From Streptomyces sp. TP-A0356 (GTDB lineage Bacteria > Actinomycetota > Actinomycetes > Streptomycetales > Streptomycetaceae): a DNA stretch of 64,000 nt. A program made the translations under genes and the position numbers. Positions 8,016 through 15,922 of the stretch are shown here, piece by piece. Numbering within the stretch: the stretch's first letter is position 1; each line of letters begins with the position of its first letter. The notes beneath the pieces were generated by a model. That model made no database searches and was not told where the DNA came from. It saw only the letters and a program-made list of their open reading frames with translations. The stretch lies in the NCBI RefSeq assembly GCF_001417775.1, contig NZ_BBZJ01000021.1, positions 372,001-436,000 of the forward strand, read 5' to 3'.

Positions 8016-9277
8016 TGACCACCGCGACCGCGGCGAAGCCGCAGGCGCAGCAGCCCGGCAAGGGCAGCCGCCGTCTCTCGCTCCCCGTACTCCTGCTGAT
8101 CATCGCGGGCGTACTCATCCTGACCTCGATCGTCCGCCTGATCACCGGTGCCGACGGCATCGACTCGACGGGACAGATGTCCACGGCCCTGCGCCTGGCC
8201 GTCCCGATCGGCCTCGCGGGTCTGGGCGGTCTGTGGGCCGAGCGCTCGGGTGTCGTCAACATCGGCCTCGAGGGCATGATGATCCTCGGCACCTGGTTCG
8301 GCGCCTGGGCCGGCTACCAGTGGGGCCCGTGGGCCGGTGTCGCCTTCGGCATCATCGGTGGCGCGCTCGGTGCAGTCCTGCACGCCATCGCCACCGTCAC
8401 CTTCAACGTGAACCACATCGTCTCCGGTGTGGCGATCAACATCCTGGCCCTCGGCACCACCCGCTACCTGTCGAAGTTCACCTTCGAGCATGCGCCGCAG
8501 GGCTCCGCCAAGCAGTCCCCGCCGATCGAGTCACTGGGCACCTTCTCCATCCCGGGCCTGTCCAGCGCGCTCGACACGCTCAACCAGAAGCACTGGTTCC
8601 TGGTGTCGGACATCGCGGGCCTGATCGGCGGTCTGGTCACCGACCTGTCGCCGCTCACCGTCATCGCGGTGGCCCTCGTCCCGCTGACCTGGTGGGTGCT
8701 GTGGCGCACGTCCTTCGGTCTGCGTCTGCGCTCCTGCGGTGAGAACCCGGTGGCGGCGGAGTCGCTGGGGGTGAACGTCTACAAGTACAAGTACATCGCC
8801 GTGATCATCTCCGGCGCCTTCGCCGGTCTCGGTGGTGCGTTCCTGTCGCTCGTGGCCTCCAACGTGTACCTGGACGGCCAGACGGCCGGCCGCGGCTACA
8901 TCGGTCTCGCCGCGATGATCTTCGGCAACTGGCGGCCGGGCGGAACCGCCCTCGGCGCGGCCCTGTTCGGTTACACCGACAGCCTCAACCTGCGTGGCGG
9001 CACCACCAACGTCCATGCGCTGATCCTGCTGCTCGCGATCCTGCTGGTGTTCGGGGCGGGATACCTCGTCCGGAAGAAGAAGTACGTCCCCGCCCTGATC
9101 ACGGTCGTGGTCTCGGCCCTGATGTTCCTCTGGTACGTCAGCACCAGCGAGGTGCCCAAGCAGCTCGTGACCGCGACCCCGTACATCGTCACCCTGCTGG
9201 TGCTCTCGCTGTCCGCACAGCACCTGCGGATGCCGAAGGCGGACGGTCTGCCCTACCGGAAGGGACAGGGCAAGTGA
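8015..9277 (+). CDS. Nucleoside ABC transporter permease 2
   Basis: This is the second permease subunit, about 420 residues, and pairs with the preceding one (NupC/YufQ-like). The typical motifs are AERSGVVNIGLEGMM near residue 80, VNHIVSGVAINILA near 140, and RTSFGLRLRSCGENP near 232. ATG 8015 overlaps the previous stop; longer readings in this frame are not needed. The stop is overlapped by the GTG of the cytidine deaminase gene, which ties transport directly to the first catabolic step. Confidence 0.93.
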   Translation: MTTATAAKPQAQQPGKGSRRLSLPVLLLIIAGVLILTSIVRLITGADGIDSTGQMSTALRLAVPIGLAGLGGLWAERSGVVNIGLEGMMILGTWFGAWAGYQWGPWAGVAFGIIGGALGAVLHAIATVTFNVNHIVSGVAINILALGTTRYLSKFTFEHAPQGSAKQSPPIESLGTFSIPGLSSALDTLNQKHWFLVSDIAGLIGGLVTDLSPLTVIAVALVPLTWWVLWRTSFGLRLRSCGENPVAAESLGVNVYKYKYIAVIISGAFAGLGGAFLSLVASNVYLDGQTAGRGYIGLAAMIFGNWRPGGTALGAALFGYTDSLNLRGGTTNVHALILLLAILLVFGAGYLVRKKKYVPALITVVVSALMFLWYVSTSEVPKQLVTATPYIVTLLVLSLSAQHLRMPKADGLPYRKGQGK

Positions 9278-9675
9278 CCCCGCCTGCCACGGTCGACTGG
9301 GCGGCCCTGCGCCAGGAGGCGCGCGCGGCGATGGCCCGCGCGTACGCCCCCTACTCGGGCTACCCGGTCGGTGTCGCGGCCCTGGTGGACGACGGGCGGA
9401 TCGTCACCGGCTGCAACGTCGAGAACGCCTCGTACGGGCTCAGCCTGTGCGCCGAGTGCGGACTCGTCTCACAGCTGCAGAACACCGGGGGCGGCCGGCT
9501 GACGCACTTCACGTGCGTGGACGGCAACGGGGACATCCTCGTCCCGTGCGGTCGCTGCCGCCAGCTGCTGTACGAGTTCGGCGGCCCCGGCCTGCTCCTG
9601 GAGACACCGGCCGGGATCCTGCCGATGTCCGAGATGCTGCCGCAGGCCTTCGGGCCGGACCATCTCACCAAGTAA
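9274..9675 (+). CDS. cdd: Cytidine deaminase
   Basis: This zinc enzyme deaminates cytidine and deoxycytidine to uridine and deoxyuridine in the cytoplasm. It has 133 residues, the length of the small homotetrameric class. The catalytic CAE is at residues 59-61 within NVENASYGLSLCAE, and the second zinc motif PCGRC is at 91-95. GTG 9274 overlaps the permease stop (GTGA), so it belongs to the transporter operon and acts on imported cytidine. A strong hairpin follows before deoA. Confidence 0.95.
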   Translation: MTPPATVDWAALRQEARAAMARAYAPYSGYPVGVAALVDDGRIVTGCNVENASYGLSLCAECGLVSQLQNTGGGRLTHFTCVDGNGDILVPCGRCRQLLYEFGGPGLLLETPAGILPMSEMLPQAFGPDHLTK

Positions 9676-9680
9676 CTCCC

Positions 9681-9734
9681 GTGCGGCCCCTCCGAGTCGC
9701 CCGCCGCGGCGTCGGAGGCTCGGAGGGGCCGCAC
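9681..9734 (+). terminator. Strong hairpin between cdd and deoA
   Basis: GTGCGGCCCCTCCGAG (9681-9696) pairs perfectly over 16 bp with 9719-9734, with a 22-nt loop. It sits inside what would otherwise be one operon, so it may be a partial terminator, an attenuator, or a processing site that lowers deoA expression relative to the transporter. No U-run follows. Confidence 0.65.
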
Positions 9735-9759
9735 ACCTTCGGAACTTCGGAAGGAAGCC

Positions 9760-11043
9760 ATGGCCATGGACGCCATCTCCGTCATCCGCACCAAGCGGGA
9801 CCGCGGTGAGCTGAGCGACGAGCAGATCGACTGGGTCATCGACGCGTACACGCGGGGAGAGGTGGCCGACGAGCAGATGTCCGCGCTCGCGATGGCCATC
9901 CTGCTCAACGGCATGAACCGCCGTGAGATCGCCCGGTGGACCGCCGCGATGATCGCCTCGGGCGAGCGCATGGACTTCTCGTCGCTGTCGCGTCCGACGG
10001 CCGACAAGCACTCGACGGGCGGCGTCGGCGACAAGATCACTCTTCCGCTGGCCCCGCTGGTCGCCGCCTGTGGCGCGGCCGTTCCCCAGCTGTCCGGCCG
10101 CGGCCTCGGCCACACCGGCGGCACGCTGGACAAGCTGGAGTCGATCCCCGGCTGGCGCGCGCTGCTGTCCAACGAGGAGATGCTGTCCGTGCTGGAGGGC
10201 GTGGGCGCGGTGATCTGCGCGGCGGGCGACGGCCTGGCACCCGCGGACAAGAAGCTCTACGCGCTGCGCGATGTGACGGGCACGGTGGAGGCGATCCCGC
10301 TGATCGCTTCGTCGATCATGTCGAAGAAGATCGCGGAGGGCACGGGCTCCCTGGTCCTGGACGTGAAGGTCGGCTCGGGCGCCTTCATGAAGACGATCGA
10401 GGACGCGCGTGAACTGGCCTCCACCATGGTCGGCCTCGGCACGGACCACGGTGTGAAGACGGTGGCGCTCCTGACGGACATGTCGACCCCGCTGGGCCTC
10501 ACGGCGGGCAACGCCCTGGAGGTCCGCGAGTCGGTGGAGGTCCTGGCGGGCGGGGGCCCGGCGGACGTCGTCGATCTGACCGTGGCCCTGGCGCGCGAGA
10601 TGCTCGACGCGGCGGGCGTGAAGGACGCGGACCCGGCGAAGGCCCTGGCCGACGGCTCCGCGATGGACGTCTGGCGCCGCATGATCGCGGCCCAGGGCGG
10701 CGACCCGGACGCGCCGCTGCCCACCTCCCGCGAACAGCACGTGATCAAGGCGCCGTCCTCGGGCGTCCTGACCCGCCTGGACGCCTACGACATCGGCGTC
10801 GCTGCCTGGCGCCTCGGTGCGGGCCGCGCCCGCAAGGAGGACCCGGTGCAGGCGGCGGCGGGCATCGAGATGCACGCCAAGCCGGGCGACACGGTGACGG
10901 AGGGCCAGCCGCTGCTGACCCTGCACACGGACACGCCGGAGCGCTTCGAGTACGCCCTCGAGGCGGTGACGGGTTCCTACGACGTCGAGCCGACCGGAAC
11001 GGCCTTCACGGCATCGCCGGTGGTGCTGGAACGAATCGCCTGA
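9760..11043 (+). CDS. deoA: Thymidine / pyrimidine-nucleoside phosphorylase
   Basis: The enzyme splits thymidine (and deoxyuridine or uridine) with phosphate into the free base and (deoxy)ribose-1-phosphate. It has 427 residues, the normal size. The family signature KHSTGGVGDK is at residues 83-92, and LDVKVGSGAFMK is near 205. The start ATG 9760 has GGAAGG upstream. It lies 84 bp after cdd, across the strong hairpin, and uses the deoxyuridine that Cdd makes. The sugar phosphate it releases would pass to the mutase at 29-30.6 kb and then to DeoC. Confidence 0.95.
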   Translation: MAMDAISVIRTKRDRGELSDEQIDWVIDAYTRGEVADEQMSALAMAILLNGMNRREIARWTAAMIASGERMDFSSLSRPTADKHSTGGVGDKITLPLAPLVAACGAAVPQLSGRGLGHTGGTLDKLESIPGWRALLSNEEMLSVLEGVGAVICAAGDGLAPADKKLYALRDVTGTVEAIPLIASSIMSKKIAEGTGSLVLDVKVGSGAFMKTIEDARELASTMVGLGTDHGVKTVALLTDMSTPLGLTAGNALEVRESVEVLAGGGPADVVDLTVALAREMLDAAGVKDADPAKALADGSAMDVWRRMIAAQGGDPDAPLPTSREQHVIKAPSSGVLTRLDAYDIGVAAWRLGAGRARKEDPVQAAAGIEMHAKPGDTVTEGQPLLTLHTDTPERFEYALEAVTGSYDVEPTGTAFTASPVVLERIA

Positions 11044-11064
11044 CCTGGGCCTTCTCCTTCGCGC

Positions 11065-11098
11065 GAACGGGACCGGTGGACCGCCACCGGTCCCGTTC
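11065..11098 (+). terminator. Terminator of the transporter-cdd-deoA operon
   Basis: A perfect 15-bp stem, GAACGGGACCGGTGG (11065-11079) with CCACCGGTCCCGTTC (11084-11098), closes over a 4-nt loop 21 nt after deoA. Confidence 0.85.
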
Positions 11099-11215
11099 GG
11101 TATGCCGGGACCGGCGACGCACCGATACACGGTGCCGACGCCCTTCGACCTCTCCGTCGACACCGGCCAGTTCCCGGCTGGCCAGTCGTTCACGCCGCCG
11201 CACCACTCGGCCCCG

Positions 11216-11602
11216 ATGACTTCGGCGGCCCCGCTCGGTCTACCCACCGTGGACGCCGAGACACCCCCCGTACTCGTACTGGCCGGCCTCGTCACCCCGG
11301 ACGAGGTGGCGCGGCTCGGGAATGACGTGCGGGGGCTGCTGGAGGCCAGTGGGGCCGAGGTCGTCGTATGCGACGTCTCTGCGCTGTGGCCCATACAGCT
11401 CGCGACGCTCGACGTACTGGCCCGGCTCCAACTGACCGCCCGCCGTGCCGGGGGCCGTATCCGGCTGCGTGATCCGGCCCCCGCCCTGCGCGCGCTACTC
11501 GACCTCGTCGGCCTTCCCATCGAGGTGGAGGGGAAGATCGAACAGCGGGAACCAGCGCTTGGTGTCGAGGAAGAAGTGGAACCCGGTGAGCCGGCCCTCT
11601 GA
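11216..11602 (+). CDS. STAS-domain protein
   Basis: This is a small protein of about 128 residues with a STAS (anti-sigma-antagonist-like) fold. PVLVLAGLVTPDEVARLG begins the domain, VVVCDVSALWP contains the strand before the usual phosphorylation loop, and ATLDVLARLQLTARRAG forms the following helix. The standard phosphorylatable Ser/Thr is not obvious. The frame stays open back to ATG 11102, but that codon is 3 nt after the deoA terminator, so ATG 11216 is preferred. The last 108 bp overlap, in antisense, the 3' end of the sigma-factor gene. The last ~30 residues, rich in Glu, Gln and Pro, look like read-through into that gene. Confidence 0.6.
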   Translation: MTSAAPLGLPTVDAETPPVLVLAGLVTPDEVARLGNDVRGLLEASGAEVVVCDVSALWPIQLATLDVLARLQLTARRAGGRIRLRDPAPALRALLDLVGLPIEVEGKIEQREPALGVEEEVEPGEPAL

Positions 11603-12502
11603 GATCTCCAGGATCTGAACCGCCCAGGCCGTGAAGCCGCCCGTGTCGGGGTCGGGCTTGTACTGGGCGAAGCCCGGCAGGCCGTTGACCGCGACCGGCA
11701 CCAGCCGCGAACCCTCGCAGGCGGAGCCGATCGTCGTCATGAAGCCGGTGATGTCAGGGGTGCCGCGCAGCCACAGGTCGAACGGCGGCATCGTCATCAC
11801 CGCGTCCTCGTGCAGCAGGGCCGTCAGCGCCGCCATGTCGTACCCCTCGAAGGCCGCGACATAGCGCTCCAGGAGCTTCTGCTGCTCCGCGTCCAGCGGG
11901 TCGGAGACGGCGGCGTCGGCGCCCTGCGCGCTCCTGTCCGCCAGCGTCGCGCGCGCCCGCTGCAGCGCACTGTTGACCGAGGCGACCGAGGTGTCCAGGA
12001 GCTCGGCGACCTCGCTCGCCCTCCAGGCCAGCACCTCCCGTAGGATGAGCACCGCCCGCTGCTTGGGCGGCAGTTGCTGCAGGGCGGCCATGAACGCGAG
12101 CCGCACCGACTCCTTCGCCACGGCGGCCTCGGCAGGGTCGCTCACCGCCGGTAGCACCCGGGCGTCCGGCATCGGCTCCAGCCAGGTGTTGTCCGGGCGC
12201 GGGGAGAGGGCGGCCTGGGCGAGCGGGGTGGAGTCGGTGAGGTCCACCGGGCGGGCGCGCCTGTTGCCCGCGCTCAGCATGTCCAGGCAGACGTTCGTCG
12301 CGATCCGGTACAGCCACGAGCGCAGGGAGGAGCGGCCCTCGAACTTCTCGTAGCTCCGCCAGGCGCGGACCAGGGTGTCCTGCACCGCGTCCTCGGCCTC
12401 GAAGGAGGAACCGAGCATGCGATAGCAGTAGCCCGTCAGCTCGACCCGGTGCTTCTCCAGCCGGACGTCGAGGTCGTCCGCCGTCGCCGTGCTGTCACTC
12501 AT
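11495..12502 (-). CDS. ECF sigma factor with SnoaL-like C-terminal domain
   Basis: This is an extracytoplasmic-function sigma factor of the large SigG/SigJ-like type, 335 residues. Region 2 includes YCYRMLGSSFEAEDAVQDT and FEGRSSLRSWLYRIATN. Region 4 includes LPPKQRAVLILREVLAW and ASEVAELLDTSVASVNSAL. The last ~130 residues form a SnoaL-like domain (LLERYVAAFEGYDMAALTAL) that in related ECF groups contacts the core sigma domains and replaces a separate anti-sigma factor. ATG 12502 gives the expected N-terminus. No anti-sigma gene is adjacent; the overlapping STAS gene could be functionally connected, but this is only positional. Confidence 0.9.
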   Translation of the reverse strand: MSDSTATADDLDVRLEKHRVELTGYCYRMLGSSFEAEDAVQDTLVRAWRSYEKFEGRSSLRSWLYRIATNVCLDMLSAGNRRARPVDLTDSTPLAQAALSPRPDNTWLEPMPDARVLPAVSDPAEAAVAKESVRLAFMAALQQLPPKQRAVLILREVLAWRASEVAELLDTSVASVNSALQRARATLADRSAQGADAAVSDPLDAEQQKLLERYVAAFEGYDMAALTALLHEDAVMTMPPFDLWLRGTPDITGFMTTIGSACEGSRLVPVAVNGLPGFAQYKPDPDTGGFTAWAVQILEISEGRLTGFHFFLDTKRWFPLFDLPLHLDGKADEVE

Positions 12503-12698
12503 GGTCCACCCACCCCTGTGGCCGTTCCTGTCGCGCACCTTTGCGCCCCAGCACTTCGGAAGCTACCGCAGGCCACTGACAACGGCTCCCGGAGCGCGGG
12601 AAAGCGCAGGTCCGACGGGGGATGGGAGGGCGGGAGCGGGTGCCGTCCCCCCCATGGTCACCGCATGGACCGCGCGGGCGGGCGGCACCCGCTCCGGC

Positions 12699-13970
12699 TC
12701 AGGCCGTCGCCAGGCGTCGTTCGACGCGGGCCGCCCTGGACCCGAACAGCGTGATCGTCACGACGCCGAGCACCGCCAGCACGCCCATGCCCACCGTGCC
12801 GGCCCAGCCGCCCGAGTGGAAGGCCACCGCGCCGAGCGTGCTGCCGGTGCTGGAGCCGACGTAGTACGCGGACTGGTAGAGGGCGGAGGCCTGCGCGCGG
12901 CCCCGCTTCGCCGTGTGGCTGACCGCCGACGACGCCACCGCGTGGCCCGCGAAGAAGCCGGCCGTGATCAGGACCAGGCCCAGCAGGACCAGCGGCAGGG
13001 CGGAGGCCAGGGACAGCAGCAGGCCCGCCGTGGTCGTACCGGCGGCCAGGTAGAGAGCCCCGCGGCGGCCCAGACGGCCCACCAGCCTGCCCGCCGTCGA
13101 CGCCGACACCGTGCCCACCAGGTACACCAGGAAGATCGAGCCGATGATGCCCTGCGGCAGCCCGAACGGCTCCTCCGTCAGGCGGTAGCCGATCACCGTG
13201 TAGACGCCGCCGAACACCATCATGAACAGCGCGCCGATCGCGTACAGCCGGCGCAGCAGCGGGTCGGCGAGGTGGTCGCCGACCGTGCGGGCCAGGAGGC
13301 GGGGCCGCAGCGAGCCCGGCCGGAAGTGCTTCGGTGCCGGGAGCAGAAGGCGGAAGGCCACCGCACAGGCGACCGCGATCACACCGATCGTGCCGACGGA
13401 GACCCGCCAGCCCCACTCCTGCGCGACCCAGCCGGTGATGACCCGGCCGCTCATCCCGCCGACGCTGTTGCCGGCCACGAACAGCCCGATCGCCGTGATC
13501 AGCGCCTTGGGGCTGACCTCCTCGGCCAGATACGCGGTCGCCGACGCCGGCAGTCCGGCCAGCGCCGCGCCCTGCACCGCGCGCAGCGCGATCAGCACGC
13601 CCAGGGACGGGGCGAAGGGGACCAGCAGGCCGACCGAGACCGCGACCGCCAGCGACGCCGTCATCAACGTACGCCGTCCGAACCGCTCGGACAGCGCGCT
13701 CATGGGCAGGACGAACAGCGCCAGTGCGCCGGTGGCGCCCGACACCGTCCAGCTCGCCGCGCTCGCCGACACCTCGAAGTCCCGGGAGACGAGCGGCAGC
13801 AGGGCCTGCGTGGAGTAGAGGAGGGCGAAGGTGGCGACGCCCGCGAGGAACAGGGCGAGGCTCATCCGGCGGTAGCCGGGGCCACCCGGGGTCATACGGG
13901 AGTCGGCGGCGGGGACGGTTGCGGCATCGGCGCCCACGGTGGTGGACGCCCCGGTATCGGCGGCAGGCAT
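12699..13970 (-). CDS. MFS transporter (YnfM-type exporter)
   Basis: This is a major-facilitator transporter with 12 predicted membrane helices, 423 residues. The motif-A-like loop SERFGRRTLM follows helix 2, and LVGRLGRRGALY is the matching loop in the second half. It is related to YnfM/arabinose-efflux-like exporters. A hydrophilic N-terminal tail of about 30 residues precedes helix 1. It is divergent from the LysR gene with only 63 bp between the start codons, so the regulator very likely controls it. The substrate is unknown. Confidence 0.9.
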   Translation of the reverse strand: MPAADTGASTTVGADAATVPAADSRMTPGGPGYRRMSLALFLAGVATFALLYSTQALLPLVSRDFEVSASAASWTVSGATGALALFVLPMSALSERFGRRTLMTASLAVAVSVGLLVPFAPSLGVLIALRAVQGAALAGLPASATAYLAEEVSPKALITAIGLFVAGNSVGGMSGRVITGWVAQEWGWRVSVGTIGVIAVACAVAFRLLLPAPKHFRPGSLRPRLLARTVGDHLADPLLRRLYAIGALFMMVFGGVYTVIGYRLTEEPFGLPQGIIGSIFLVYLVGTVSASTAGRLVGRLGRRGALYLAAGTTTAGLLLSLASALPLVLLGLVLITAGFFAGHAVASSAVSHTAKRGRAQASALYQSAYYVGSSTGSTLGAVAFHSGGWAGTVGMGVLAVLGVVTITLFGSRAARVERRLATA

Positions 13971-14033
13971 GCTTCGAACGTACGGACCTCACCGTTCATC
14001 CGTCCAATGCACAGAAACCCCATAATCGTTCCC

Positions 14034-14987
14034 ATGGTGCATCAGCAGAGGTCAGCCGGGAGCTTGTCACCATCCAGTGACACAGAAGACATCGTCGCGC
14101 TGCTTGCGCCCCGCCTGGCGTACTTCGCGGGCGTCGCCCGCACCGAGCACGTCACGCGGGCCGCGCAGGAGATGCAGGTCCCGCAGTCCACCCTGTCCCG
14201 CGCGCTGGTCCGGCTCGAACAGGACCTGGGCGTCGAGCTGTTCGCCCGGCGCGGCCGCACGGTCTCCCTCACCCCGGCCGGCCGTACGTTCCTCGCCTCC
14301 GTCGAGCGTGCCCTCGCGGAGATCGAGCGGGCCGCCGACGAGGTCCGCGCGGACGCCGACCCGGCCACCGGCAAGGTCGCCTTCGGCTTCCTGCACACCA
14401 TGGGCGCCGAGACCGTACCCGGTCTCCTCCACGCCTTCCGCGCCGACCACCCACGCGTCCGCTTCAGCCTCGTCCAGAACTACGGCGAGGCGATGCTGGA
14501 GAAGCTGCGGGCCGGTGAACTGGACCTGTGTCTGACCTCCCCGGTGCCCGACGCCCCCGACCTGGTCGCCCGCCGCCTGGACGAGCAGAAGCTGCGGCTG
14601 GTCGTGCCCGCCGACCACCGGCTCGCGGGCCGCAGGCGCGTCCGTCTCGTCGAGGCCGCCGACGAGACGTTCGTGACCCTCGAACCCGGCTACGGCATGC
14701 GCCGCATCACCGACGACCTGTGCCGTGAGGCCGGATTCAAGCCGCGCATCGCCTTCGAGGGCGAGGAGGCCGAGACCCTGCGCGGCTTGGTCGCCGCGGG
14801 GCTCGGCGTGGCGTTGCTGCCGCCGCCCGCGGTGCCTCGCCCCGGGGTCGCCGAGCTGACGGTCACCGCGCCGCGGGCGGCGCGGGAGATCGGCGTCGCA
14901 TGGCTGGCGGGACACGTCGACACTCCGCCGGTCGCCGCCTTCAAGAAGTTCCTGCTGTCCCGGAGGGGGCGGTTGCTGCCCGACTGA
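14034..14987 (+). CDS. LysR-family transcriptional regulator
   Basis: This is a LysR-type regulator of about 317 residues. The winged helix-turn-helix includes TRAAQEMQVPQSTLSRALVR near residues 40-60, followed by the linker helix and a periplasmic-binding-like effector domain (GKVAFGFLHTMGAETVPGLL, LVAAGLGVALLPPP). ATG 14034 is the first sensible start; GTG 14037 is an alternative. The N-terminus before the DNA-binding domain is slightly long. The divergent arrangement with the MFS gene suggests it activates or represses that exporter and itself from the 63-bp gap. Confidence 0.92.
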   Translation: MVHQQRSAGSLSPSSDTEDIVALLAPRLAYFAGVARTEHVTRAAQEMQVPQSTLSRALVRLEQDLGVELFARRGRTVSLTPAGRTFLASVERALAEIERAADEVRADADPATGKVAFGFLHTMGAETVPGLLHAFRADHPRVRFSLVQNYGEAMLEKLRAGELDLCLTSPVPDAPDLVARRLDEQKLRLVVPADHRLAGRRRVRLVEAADETFVTLEPGYGMRRITDDLCREAGFKPRIAFEGEEAETLRGLVAAGLGVALLPPPAVPRPGVAELTVTAPRAAREIGVAWLAGHVDTPPVAAFKKFLLSRRGRLLPD

Positions 14988-15029
14988 GGGTGCGGGCCCG
15001 TCGTGGCCGCTCGCGCCCTTCCCGCACCC

Positions 15030-15809
15030 CTACCGGGGCACCCCCGGCCTTCGCAGGGACTGCCCGAACCCGGCCGCCAGCGGCATCCGCAACCCCAGCG
15101 GCGGCGGAGCCGCCAGCGCGTCCTCCACCGGGCGGGAGAAGGTCCTTCCGAACAGCGTGCCCATCACGAAGTCCTCGGACAGCGCGTGGACTTCGGACCG
15201 GTACTGGTGCAACGCGTGCCCGTCGGAGTGCACTTCGAAGCGGCAGATGTCGCGGTTCGCCTTCTTGGCGCGCGCGGCCAGCCGGAACGACAGTTCCGGG
15301 TCCGTACGCTCGTCGTTCGTGCCGTGCACGATCAGCACCCGCCGTCCCACGAGCTGCTTCACCGGTTCGGGCGACGCCGCCACGTCCTCCTCGGGCAGCC
15401 AAGGGGCCAGCGAAAGCACGGAGTTGACGGCCGTGTGTCCGGCCGCGCGCAGCGCCGCCCGCCCGCCCATGCCCATGCCGGCGAGACAGACCGGCACATC
15501 CCCGTAGCGTCGTACGACCTCGTCCGCGGCCCAGGTGGCGTCCTGGGCCAGATGCGCCTCGCTGCCGTTCCAGCCCCGGTAGCGGTAGTGCACCACGTGC
15601 GCGACCAGGCCCTCGTCATGCCCCGCCCGCGCCAGTCGGCGGCCGAGTGCGCGGACGGAGGCCGTGGCCATCAGGGGGGAGGGTCTTCGGGCGGAGACCT
15701 CGTCGCCGTCGGGGAGCAGCAGCACCGCGCCGCTCACCGCCGCCGTCGGCTCCGGGCCCAGCGCCCTCCCCAGCCGGGCCCTGCGAACCGGCGTCGCTTG
15801 GTGTGCCAT
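15030..15809 (-). CDS. Alpha/beta-hydrolase-fold protein lacking the serine nucleophile
   Basis: This is an alpha/beta-hydrolase-fold protein (dienelactone-hydrolase-like), 259 residues. The acid residue is likely in HGTNDERTDP and the base in DGHALH. At the nucleophile elbow, where GxSxG is expected, the sequence reads AGMGMGGRAAL, so Ser is replaced by Gly. The rest of the elbow context is preserved, which suggests a non-hydrolytic or altered role rather than random decay. It is divergent from add with about 110 bp between starts. I do not know its function. Confidence 0.8.
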   Translation of the reverse strand: MAHQATPVRRARLGRALGPEPTAAVSGAVLLLPDGDEVSARRPSPLMATASVRALGRRLARAGHDEGLVAHVVHYRYRGWNGSEAHLAQDATWAADEVVRRYGDVPVCLAGMGMGGRAALRAAGHTAVNSVLSLAPWLPEEDVAASPEPVKQLVGRRVLIVHGTNDERTDPELSFRLAARAKKANRDICRFEVHSDGHALHQYRSEVHALSEDFVMGTLFGRTFSRPVEDALAAPPPLGLRMPLAAGFGQSLRRPGVPR

Positions 15810-15893
15810 AACAGAACAGTGTCAGAAGCGACGGTGTACGAAACCCGTTCTGCGGGTCACCGTTGCGTATCGACGCCTCGCCGCACTTCGATA

Positions 15894-15916
15894 TCTACGC
15901 GCGTAGGGGCTATGGT
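15894..15916 (+). promoter_or_regulatory. Nucleoside-regulon operator (site 4) and -10 of add
   Basis: TCTACGCGCGTAGG (15894-15907) matches the palindrome at 13 of 14 positions. A -10-like TATGGT lies at 15911-15916, six nt before the ATG at 15923. The operator therefore fills the spacer between -35 and -10, and the mRNA is probably leaderless. No convincing -35 is visible. Confidence 0.75.
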
Positions 15917-15922
15917 GCGGAA

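Noticed and set aside
12489..14033. Long plus-strand reading frame joined to the LysR gene
   Set aside because: The frame from 12489 to 14033 is the reverse of the MFS gene. Its product is Arg/Gln/His-rich noise, and the LysR protein begins at 14034.
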